From an uncultured Odoribacter sp. (GTDB taxonomy: Bacteria > Bacteroidota > Bacteroidia > Bacteroidales > Marinifilaceae), in NCBI GenBank assembly GCA_905204385.1, contig CAJKZL010000089.1:1-9382 (forward strand): DNA of 9,382 bases. Direction: 5' to 3'. Every line of letters starts with the position of its first letter. Positions within the stretch are counted from its first letter, which is position 1. The translations under genes and the position numbers were made by a program. This document shows, piece by piece, positions 1 to 4,854 of this stretch. Under the pieces are notes generated by a model, which searched no databases, was not told the DNA's origin, and worked only from the letters and a program-made list of their open reading frames with translations.

Positions 1-367
1 AATCACCGGTATTCTGGGTATATTCGTAGATGATGTTTTTTTTCTGTAAATGATTGCTATAGGTGCTGAAATTGAAAGTGACCGGTAAGAAAGAAGTTTT
101 TATCCGGTGTCCCAACAGCGCGAAGCCTTTGGCTTTTACTTCCAACTGGATTTGAGAGGGAAGTTTGAGAACAGGGTATTTCCCTTCGGGAAAATTGGTA
201 TATTTTATGGGATAGGTTAATTCTGCAGCGTAATCTTTGTTGAGTACGTTTAAAAACCACAATATGGAAGCAATAACAACGCAAATCAAATAGGAGATGA
301 TATTCCTGTCTAAACGAATCTTCTTCATTTTTTTCAATTCGCGGGTCAGAGCCTGTAAGAGAGACAT
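1..367 (-). CDS. YbbR-like (CdaR-type) membrane-anchored protein, 3' part outside window
   Basis: I translated this by hand on the minus strand from ATG at 367; 122 codons are open to the window edge, so the C-terminal part is missing. The protein starts MSLLQALTREL, has a lysine-rich stretch (KKMKK, residues 12-16) and one hydrophobic helix at about 24-40 (ISYLICVVIASILWFLNVL), then a soluble part with the YbbR-repeat look (a pattern PIKYTNFP, later LEVKAKGFALL). In Bacteroidales a YbbR-domain protein typically follows yajC and precedes coaE, which fits here. In Firmicutes YbbR/CdaR proteins bind the diadenylate cyclase CdaA; whether this one does is not known. Internal Met14 is an alternative start. 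The frame is closed by a TAG near 444-446, so the gene cannot extend much further upstream. No clear ribosome binding site is visible, as is usual in this phylum. Confidence 0.82.
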   Translation of the reverse strand, partial: MSLLQALTRELKKMKKIRLDRNIISYLICVVIASILWFLNVLNKDYAAELTYPIKYTNFPEGKYPVLKLPSQIQLEVKAKGFALLGHRIKTSFLPVTFNFSTYSNHLQKKNIIYEYTQNTGD

Positions 368-448
368 ATAAAAATATTGATAGGTTGAGTGATACTGAAA
401 AGACAAATGCCGGCTTTGATCTTCTACAGTTATATTGCCGACCTACAA

Positions 449-506
449 TTTTAGGTTTCAGCAACCGGCAGATTCTGGGAATCGTTTACCTTTCTGAAAC
501 CTAAAA
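449..506. repeat. Nested palindrome in the ybbR-yajC gap
   Basis: Perfect 13-bp inverted arms, TTTTAGGTTTCAG at 449-461 and its reverse complement at 494-506, enclose a second, concentric hairpin (GATTC-TGG-GAATC, 471-483). Both are centred on about 477. A further 7-bp hairpin (AAACCGT at 504-510, ACGGTTT at 523-529) shares three bases with the outer arm and overlaps the yajC stop codon, so the two cannot form fully together. No T-run follows on either strand, so this is not a standard intrinsic terminator. It may stabilise the 3' end of the upstream mRNA or be a REP-like intergenic repeat. The rest of the 368-527 gap shows no promoter or small gene that I can support. Confidence 0.6.
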
Positions 507-527
507 CCGTAAATCCACCATGACGGT

Positions 528-839
528 TTATTTAGCGGGAGTAGCGTCGGTCATGTCTTTAATGACGGCTGACTTGTCGATTTTCAACCGGTTCTGGCCT
601 TCTACTTCCATAATAATATAGTAGTCGCCGATTTCCAGTACCTTTCCATAGATCCCTCCGGTGGTCACGATTTTATCTCCTTTCTTCAGTGCGTCCCGGA
701 AATTTTTTAATTCTTTCTGTCTTTTCATCTGGGGACGGATCATAAAGAACCAGAAAACCGCGATGATCAGGATCAAAGGTAAGAAACCCATCAGTCCACT
801 GCCCGTTTGTTGTTGTAATACAATAAATAAGGTGCTCAT
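528..839 (-). CDS. yajC: YajC, Sec translocase accessory subunit
   Basis: 103 aa, the usual length for the family. A short N-terminal part (MSTLFIVLQQQTGSG) is followed by one membrane helix at about 17-34 that runs into the hallmark block FFMIRPQMKRQKEL (31-44), then the small soluble domain with the conserved KKGDKIVTTGGIYGKV (52-67). YajC is an inner-membrane protein that associates with SecDF and SecYEG and supports protein export. Start is ATG at 839 and stop is TAA at 530-528. It lies 33 bp downstream of the DUF1573 lipoprotein gene on the same strand and is probably cotranscribed with it. Nothing is abnormal in the sequence. The identification rests on strong motif recognition. Confidence 0.96.
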   Translation of the reverse strand: MSTLFIVLQQQTGSGLMGFLPLILIIAVFWFFMIRPQMKRQKELKNFRDALKKGDKIVTTGGIYGKVLEIGDYYIIMEVEGQNRLKIDKSAVIKDMTDATPAK

Positions 840-872
840 AATTTTTGTTTGTTAATTGATTATTGTTTTATT

Positions 873-1304
873 TTATTTTGCTTTTACATTTGCCGTGAAA
901 CCCAGTGTGATTTGTTTTTCGGGAATGTTTGCAAATATACTGATTTCTTTGTATTGTTTACCGTATCTGCCTGCCGAGTTGAAAGCAATTTCTATTTTTC
1001 CTTCTTTGCCGGGAAGTACCGGGGCTTTGCTGTAGTCTACCGTAGTGCATCCGCAGCCGGTTTCTATCTTTTTTATGATCAGATTATTTTGGCCGGTATT
1101 TTTGAAATAAAAAGTGTGGCTCACTTCTTCGCCTTCAGTGATGTTTCCAAAGTCCCAATTGTTTTTTTTCAACTCGATGCGAGTGTCCTCGACCGGGGGT
1201 GCTTGTTTTTTCCCCCGGCAAGAGAAAAGGGTCGGGAGGAGGAGAATTAAAAAAGCCGCCATACAAAAGAAGATAAGTGATCTTCCGGCAATTCTATTTT
1301 TCAT
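873..1304 (-). CDS. DUF1573 family lipoprotein
   Basis: 143 aa. The N-terminus has a basic start (MKNRIAGR), a hydrophobic stretch (10-27) and a lipobox LFSC with Cys29 as probable lipidation site, so the mature protein should be a periplasm-facing or surface lipoprotein. The rest is one DUF1573 domain (about 45-141): WDFGNITEGEEVSHTFYFKNTG is the typical start, and the conserved GCGCT motif is at 83-87. The fold is an immunoglobulin-like beta sandwich; no biochemical role is established for the family. It sits 23 bp after the amn stop and 33 bp before yajC, all on the minus strand, so the four genes amn, DUF1573, yajC and ybbR-like look like one transcription unit. Start ATG at 1304, stop TAA. 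Confidence 0.92.
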   Translation of the reverse strand: MKNRIAGRSLIFFCMAAFLILLLPTLFSCRGKKQAPPVEDTRIELKKNNWDFGNITEGEEVSHTFYFKNTGQNNLIIKKIETGCGCTTVDYSKAPVLPGKEGKIEIAFNSAGRYGKQYKEISIFANIPEKQITLGFTANVKAK

Positions 1305-1327
1305 GTTTATTTGTAATTAGTGCGTTT

Positions 1328-2098
1328 TCAAAATATAAGATGTTTTACCGAATAGTTTTTTTCCTGAATGCTGCCGAGTACTTCAATGCCGATTTCCAGA
1401 TGTTGTTTAACGAAATTTTGAGTCACTTGTTTGTCCGAGTCGGCTGTTTTTATTCCTTCGGAGATCATAGGCCGATCGGAGACCAGTAGCAGGGCGCCCA
1501 AAGGGATGCGGTTGGCAAAAGCTGTTGTGAAAAGAGTGGCCGTTTCCATATCCACTGCCATGGCACGGGTACGGCGGAGATATTCCTTAAACTGGTCGTC
1601 GTATTCCCATACCCGGCGGTTTGTGGTATATACAACACCGGTAAAATACTGGCGTTGATGCTGTACTATAATTTTCGAACAAGCTTTTTGTATGCTGAAA
1701 GCAGGTAATGCCGGGACTTCATGCGGCATATAGTCGTCCGAAGTTCCTTCGACTTTGATGGCTGCAATCGGCAGGATATAATCGCCTACTGAATTTTTAT
1801 TTTTGAGCCCTCCGCATTTTCCGATAAATAAAACGGCTTCCGGTTCTATAGCCGAGAGGAGATCCAATATAGTCGCCGCATTGGGGCTGCCCATGCCGAA
1901 GTTAATCAAGGTGATCCCATTGCAGGAAACATTCGGCATGGTTTTGTCTTCTCCTACAATAGTCACCTGATAGATTTCAGAAAATAATTCCAGATAATAC
2001 TCGAAGTTGGTAAGTAATATGTATTTGGTGAAGTCTTTCAGCTCTCTTCCGGTGTAACGCGGCAGCCAATTAGTTACAATTTCTTTTTTTGTTTTCAT
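1328..2098 (-). CDS. amn: AMP nucleosidase (short Bacteroidetes form)
   Basis: 256 aa, one nucleoside-phosphorylase-like (PNP_UDP_1) domain. Visible motifs are GMGSPNAATI (68-77, phosphate/ribose side), FIGKCGGLK (91-99), AVDMETATLF (181-190, the Glu that contacts the ribose) and LLVSDRP (204-210, with the Asp of the base-binding site). The predicted reaction is hydrolysis of AMP to adenine and ribose 5-phosphate in the cytosol, helping to set the adenylate pool. It is much shorter than the E. coli Amn (about 480 aa) because it lacks the N-terminal AMP-binding domain; Bacteroidetes genomes commonly annotate this short form as AMP nucleosidase, so the substrate is inferred from family assignment. 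It is divergent from queA with a 104-bp gap and is the first gene of the minus-strand run. Confidence 0.88.
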   Translation of the reverse strand: MKTKKEIVTNWLPRYTGRELKDFTKYILLTNFEYYLELFSEIYQVTIVGEDKTMPNVSCNGITLINFGMGSPNAATILDLLSAIEPEAVLFIGKCGGLKNKNSVGDYILPIAAIKVEGTSDDYMPHEVPALPAFSIQKACSKIIVQHQRQYFTGVVYTTNRRVWEYDDQFKEYLRRTRAMAVDMETATLFTTAFANRIPLGALLLVSDRPMISEGIKTADSDKQVTQNFVKQHLEIGIEVLGSIQEKNYSVKHLIF

Positions 2099-2148
2099 AC
2101 TTTGTAATGCTACGGACCTTTGTGCGATTATTTGTTTCTTACTTTTCT

Positions 2149-2156
2149 TATCTTTG
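2149..2156 (+). promoter_or_regulatory. Putative Bacteroidetes -7 box for queA
   Basis: TATCTTTG matches the Bacteroidetes primary-sigma -7 consensus TAnnTTTG and lies 46 bp before the queA ATG, in the divergent amn-queA gap. A TTTG at 2131-2134 could be the -33 element but the spacing (14 bp) is shorter than the usual 19-21, so only the -7 box is called. A transcript would start near 2163 and have a leader of about 40 nt. No matching promoter for the divergent amn side was clear. Confidence 0.5.
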
Positions 2157-2202
2157 TACGCCTTCGGGCAATAAAATTAGGATATAATCGTCAAACGGCA
2201 AA

Positions 2203-3438
2203 ATGAAAACTGAAGTAGTGCTTGAAAGGCTGAAAAATATCAGGATCGAAGATTATACATACGACCTTCCGGATGAGCGTATTGCGAAATTTCCCTTAGC
2301 CCGGCGTGAGGCTTCGAAATTGTTGATATACCGGGACGGAAGAGTGGAGGAGGGACATTTTGAGGATGTCCGGGACATCCTTCGACCGGGTCAGACCCTT
2401 GTTTTTAACAACACCAAGGTCATCCATGCGCGGATATTTTTCAGAAAACCCACAGGAGCAAGTATCGAGGTGTTTTGTCTGGAACCTTTTTATCCGGTAG
2501 ATTATGCGCAGAATTTTGCTGCTCATCGGGCCTGCGATTGGATTTGTATGGTAGGCAATCTAAAGAAGTGGAAGGAGGGAGAGGTGGAATGTTCCTTTAC
2601 CTATGCAGGGGAGGTATGTGTATTGAAGGCAGAAAAACGGGAAATCCGTAACGGCGAGGCGATTGTGCATTTCAGTTGGAACCGGGATATTTCCTTTAGC
2701 GAAGTGCTGGAAGGGTGTGGCCGGATTCCGATTCCTCCTTATTTGAACCGGGAATCGGAAAAGTCGGACGAAATCCGGTATCAGACTGTCTATTCCCGGG
2801 AAGAGGGTTCGGTTGCGGCGCCGACAGCCGGTTTGCATTTTACGCAGGTTCTTTTGTCCGATCTCCGGGAAAAAGGAGTCGCGGTCACCGAACTGACGTT
2901 GCATGTGGGGGCCGGTACTTTTCGTCCCGTCAAGGCATCTACCATCGGAGGTCATGATATGCATACGGAACATCTGGTCATCTCCCGTCGGTTGATCGAC
3001 TGTTTGAAGAACAAAAAGGGCGATCTCTTTGCCGTGGGCACTACTTCGGTGCGTACGTTGGAAAGTCTTTACTGGATGGGGGTGAAGCGACTCGAAGGCG
3101 AGGAAGAATTTTTTACTCTAGGCCAATGGGAAGCTTACACTTTACCTTCTCATTATACGCTTGCGGAAGCGATGACGGCCTTGGCGGCATGGTTCGAAGA
3201 AACACAGCAGGAATTATTGAAAGCATCTACTACCATTATTATAGTTCCCGGTTATCGCTTCCGGGTGATCGATGCCTTGTTTACCAATTTTCATCAACCT
3301 CAGAGTACCCTGCTTTTATTGGTGGCCGCTGCCGTCGGTGAAGATTGGCGGAAGATTTATGATTATGCCCTGAAGCATGATTTCCGTTTTTTGAGTTATG
3401 GAGATAGTAGTCTTTTGAAGGTAAACGGTGAAAGGTAA
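2203..3438 (+). CDS. queA: QueA, S-adenosylmethionine:tRNA ribosyltransferase-isomerase (long form)
   Basis: 411 aa. QueA transfers and isomerises the ribosyl part of S-adenosylmethionine onto preQ1 at wobble position 34 of GUN-anticodon tRNAs, giving epoxyqueuosine; it acts in the cytosol. Family motifs in order: LVFNNTKVI (66-74), GRIPIPPYLNR (173-183), YQTVYS (193-198), SVAAPTAGLHFT (203-214), HVGAGTFRPV (234-243), GTTSVRTLES (279-288), TNFHQPQSTL (361-370) and FLSYGDSSLL (396-405). It is some 55 residues longer than the E. coli enzyme (about 356). Extra length lies mainly between GTTSVRTLES and the PGYRF motif (about 290-349), the region of a Trp-rich insert seen in long Bacteroidetes homologues. 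These long forms often coexist with a standard QueA, so a shifted substrate or role is possible. Start ATG at 2203, stop TAA. The next gene begins 11 bp later and is probably cotranscribed. Confidence 0.9.
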   Translation: MKTEVVLERLKNIRIEDYTYDLPDERIAKFPLARREASKLLIYRDGRVEEGHFEDVRDILRPGQTLVFNNTKVIHARIFFRKPTGASIEVFCLEPFYPVDYAQNFAAHRACDWICMVGNLKKWKEGEVECSFTYAGEVCVLKAEKREIRNGEAIVHFSWNRDISFSEVLEGCGRIPIPPYLNRESEKSDEIRYQTVYSREEGSVAAPTAGLHFTQVLLSDLREKGVAVTELTLHVGAGTFRPVKASTIGGHDMHTEHLVISRRLIDCLKNKKGDLFAVGTTSVRTLESLYWMGVKRLEGEEEFFTLGQWEAYTLPSHYTLAEAMTALAAWFEETQQELLKASTTIIIVPGYRFRVIDALFTNFHQPQSTLLLLVAAAVGEDWRKIYDYALKHDFRFLSYGDSSLLKVNGER

Positions 3439-3449
3439 ATAAGTGGGTC

Positions 3450-3890
3450 ATGTTGGAATTGTCGTTACCCTCGTTTGAGTATAAGGTAAAAAAACAGAAC
3501 GGTGCTTTGATGATCTTTGATATCATCCGGAAAAAATATGTCGTCCTGACGCCGGAAGAATGGGTACGTCAGCATGTCGTGCATTTCCTGACGGGAGTAA
3601 AGAATTATCCGGTAGCTTTATTAGCTGTCGAGCGGGAGATCGATCTGTATGGTTTGCGCAGAAGGTTCGATGTGGTTGTGTTCGACCGTAAGGGACAGCC
3701 TTGGCTGCTCGTGGAATGTAAAGCCCCTACCGTCGGGTTGAATCGCCAGGTATTCGATCAGGCCTTTCGCTACAATATGGTGCTGGCTGCTCCTTATGTG
3801 GCTATTACGAACGGAATAACCCACTATTGCGGCAAGATCGATATCAAAAAAGGACTTGTCTTAGAAAGGGATTTCCCTGAATTCAGATAG
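3450..3890 (+). CDS. Small HSDR_N-type (PD-(D/E)XK-like) protein, function unknown
   Basis: 146 aa. It resembles the conserved Bacteroidales proteins annotated as 'type I restriction enzyme HsdR N-terminal domain-containing' (PF13588, HSDR_N_2). N-terminal signature: IRKKYVVLTPEEWVRQHVVHFL (26-47). The nuclease-like core is RRRFDVVVFDRKGQPWLLVECKAP, with Asp74 and the Glu89-Cys-Lys91 pair in the D-x(14)-ExK arrangement of PD-(D/E)XK enzymes; Glu61 is a possible extra ligand. The C-terminal half has YNMVLAAPYVAITNG and HYC. No HsdM, HsdS or helicase part is nearby, so this is not a restriction system; the family is usually a stand-alone housekeeping-type gene of unknown role. It begins 11 bp after queA. 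It ends with TAG at 3888-3890 at the normal family length; readthrough would add only 16 low-complexity codons before TAA. Confidence 0.85.
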   Translation: MLELSLPSFEYKVKKQNGALMIFDIIRKKYVVLTPEEWVRQHVVHFLTGVKNYPVALLAVEREIDLYGLRRRFDVVVFDRKGQPWLLVECKAPTVGLNRQVFDQAFRYNMVLAAPYVAITNGITHYCGKIDIKKGLVLERDFPEFR

Positions 3891-3926
3891 GGATTTTTAA
3901 TAAATTTTTTAAATATCCGGATCGTA

Positions 3927-3958
3927 TTTCTTTTTCCATAACTATTTTTTTACTTTTG
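3927..3958 (+). promoter_or_regulatory. Bacteroidetes-type promoter for the ECF sigma operon
   Basis: The -7 box TACTTTTG (3951-3958) matches TAnnTTTG exactly, and TTTC (3927-3930) sits 20 bp upstream where the -33 TTTG element is expected. This is the best promoter in the window. The start of transcription would be near 3965, about 300 nt before the sigma start codon, which is an unusually long leader. If the repeat element at 3972-4261 is removed, the leader becomes an ordinary 10-20 nt. No convincing terminator for the upstream queA unit was seen in 3891-3926. Confidence 0.65.
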
Positions 3959-3982
3959 CAAAAAACCAGAGAAAACGTTCGA

Positions 3983-4010
3983 TTAATTTTGGAATAATTT
4001 CCAAAATTAA
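3983..4010. repeat. 12-bp perfect hairpin at the left end of the element
   Basis: TTAATTTTGGAA (3983-3994) and its reverse complement (3999-4010) flank a 4-nt loop (TAAT). It lies just inside the left terminal repeat and mirrors, in position, the longer hairpin at the right end. The stem is A/T-rich and is not followed by a T-run, so it is not a terminator on the plus strand. Confidence 0.7.
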
Positions 4011-4020
4011 AGTAACGATG

Positions 4021-4100
4021 AGTGCCCTTCGGTCACTTAATGAACGATGAACGATTGTGGACCCCTGCGGGGCGCCTTATAAGCGGAACCGATGGTTCCG
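4021..4100. repeat. Cluster of short hairpins with 3-nt loops (left half)
   Basis: Three compact stem-loops follow each other. AGTGCCC-TTC-GGTCACT lies at 4021-4037, with one mismatch at C4025/T4033. CCCC-TGC-GGGG lies at 4062-4072. CGGAACC-GAT-GGTTCCG, at 4084-4100, has a perfect 7-bp stem. A fourth of the same style, AGGACC-GAA-GGTCCT (4189-4203, perfect 6-bp stem), stands in the right half and is an inverted relative of the first. Such G/C stems in an A/T-rich spacer are typical of REP-like DNA; their function here is unknown. Confidence 0.6.
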
Positions 4101-4148
4101 GTCGTCCGTTAAAAAGCACCTATAGAGACAGTTATCGTTTATCCTTCC

Positions 4149-4187
4149 TCGTTTATCGTTACTCTAAATTTTTCGTTTATCGTTACT
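4149..4187. repeat. 15-bp direct repeat, two exact copies 24 bp apart
   Basis: TCGTTTATCGTTACT occurs at 4149-4163 and again at 4173-4187. Degenerate relatives lie at about 4131-4143 (GTTATCGTTTATC) and 4204-4213 (TCATCGTTAC), and inverted relatives in the left half of the element (4011-4055). The intervals between ATCGTT cores are 21, 24 and 26 bp, roughly two DNA turns, so a protein-binding array is conceivable; simple repeat decay is equally possible. Confidence 0.7.
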
Positions 4188-4214
4188 TAGGACCGAAGGT
4201 CCTCATCGTTACTT

Positions 4215-4263
4215 ACGTTCGATAATTTTTGCGGAAATCCGCAAAAATTATCGAACGTTTTTT
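4215..4263 (+). terminator. Perfect 21-bp hairpin plus T6, directly before the sigma start codon
   Basis: Arms 4215-4235 and 4238-4258 are exact reverse complements, separated by AA; the G/C-rich top (GCGGA/TCCGC) caps an A/T-rich stem and a G/C base (CGTTCG). Six T (4258-4263) follow, then ATT and the ATG at 4267. This has the form of an intrinsic terminator or attenuator, and even without termination the stem would sit about 8 nt before the start codon and hinder ribosome loading. Its 3' arm base (4250-4258) can also pair with 3972-3983, an alternative long-range pairing. The local stem should be much more stable. Confidence 0.6.
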
Positions 4264-4266
4264 ATT

Positions 4267-4854
4267 ATGCAATGTCCGCAAGATGAGATATGGTTACAGG
4301 AGCTTGGTCGTGGGAAAGAAAGGGCTTATCAGCGCTTGTTCGACCAGTATTATCGTTTGTTGGCGATGTTTTCTTTTAAATATTTGAACGATAGGCAACA
4401 GGCTGAAGATGCTGTGCATGATGTGCTGTTAAGTCTTTATCAGCGGAAAGAAAGATTTAATTCTATTGTTTTATTGAAATCTTATTTATTCAACGCTGTG
4501 CGGAACAGGTGTTTGAATATCCTGGAACACCGGAAGGTAGCCTTGGAGTACAACACGAGGGTGATACAATTGGCAGGGGCAAACTTTGACGAATACAATT
4601 ATATCGAGATGGAAGTGTATGAGCAGTTGCGGGAGGCTATCGGGCAGTTGCCCGAACAGCAGCGCCGGATTTTTGATTTGACTCTTCAGGGATACGATAA
4701 CGCTGCAATTGCGGAAGAAATGGGAATTACGGAGGATGCTGTGAAGAGTCATAAAAAAAGAGGTAAAAAATTATTGAAGGAAAAATTGCAGCACTTGATG
4801 TATTGGTCGCTTATTATCAACTGGTTGGTAAATAATTCCGATGAATGGGTATAA
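4267..4854 (+). CDS. ECF-type sigma-70 factor (Bacteroidetes SusC-linked family)
   Basis: 195 aa. Region 2 is at about 21-90, with LFDQYYRLLAMFSFKYLNDRQQAEDAVHDVLLSLYQ, including the AEDAVHD block that contacts core polymerase and the -10 DNA. Region 4 is at about 125-180 (AIGQLPEQQRRIFDLTLQGYDNAAIAEEMGITEDAVKSHKKRGKKLLKEKL), with a helix-turn-helix for -35 recognition. Region 1 and region 3 are absent, as usual for ECF factors. Such factors are normally held or activated by a FecR-type membrane partner and direct transcription of a SusC/SusD pair; the FecR gene at 8233 is the likely partner. The C-terminus carries a hydrophobic tail (MYWSLIINWLV) and its last five codons plus stop overlap the SusC start by 14 bp. 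The ATG at 4267 lies only 3 nt after a T-run; no ribosome site is visible. The coding frame is intact. Confidence 0.93.
   Translation: MQCPQDEIWLQELGRGKERAYQRLFDQYYRLLAMFSFKYLNDRQQAEDAVHDVLLSLYQRKERFNSIVLLKSYLFNAVRNRCLNILEHRKVALEYNTRVIQLAGANFDEYNYIEMEVYEQLREAIGQLPEQQRRIFDLTLQGYDNAAIAEEMGITEDAVKSHKKRGKKLLKEKLQHLMYWSLIINWLVNNSDEWV

Larger units (their letters stand above)
3972..4261. repeat. MITE/REP-like inverted-repeat element in the leader of the sigma operon
   Basis: The ends are inverted copies: AAAACGTTCGAT at 3972-3983 and its reverse complement at 4250-4261. The similarity continues inward with a small gap (TTAATTTTG-GA against AATTTTTGCGGA), giving imperfect terminal repeats of about 24 bp. 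Inside, a 13-bp pair (AAGTAACGATGAG, 4010-4022, and its complement, 4202-4214) is also inverted. AACGAT occurs three times in the left half (4014, 4043, 4050) and ATCGTT four times in the right half (4134, 4155, 4179, 4205). It encodes no protein; a 67-codon open frame here is made of repeats. No target-site duplication is obvious, which argues against a recent transposition or means that the ends are misplaced. Alternative readings are a structured regulatory leader or a clustered binding-site array. It accounts for nearly all of the 3891-4266 gap. Confidence 0.55.

Noticed and set aside
57..464. 135-codon open frame on the minus strand
   Set aside because: It is a shifted frame over the YbbR-like gene and the gap; the frame starting at 367 gives the recognisable protein.
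849..1250. 133-codon open frame on the plus strand
   Set aside because: It is antisense to the DUF1573 gene, whose lipobox and GCGCT motif are clear.
3888..3890. TAG reassigned to an amino acid in this organism
   Set aside because: The HSDR_N-like gene ends with TAG at the normal family length and readthrough gives only 16 low-complexity codons, so TAG works as a stop at least here; wholesale reassignment is unlikely, suppression remains open.
3450..3890. Remnant of a type I restriction system
   Set aside because: The protein is full length for the small stand-alone HSDR_N family, and no helicase, HsdM or HsdS sequence is present.
3891..3926. Terminator for the queA transcript
   Set aside because: There are T-runs but only a weak ATCCGGAT palindrome and no proper stem followed by T, so no terminator is called.
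4131..4213. Repeats spaced 21-26 bp as a CRISPR array
   Set aside because: Only two exact 15-bp copies, spacers far too short, inverted relatives on the other side, and no cas genes.
4022..4225. 67-codon open frame in the gene-free stretch
   Set aside because: It is built from the inverted repeats and hairpins, has no recognisable domain and no neighbour-like codon pattern.
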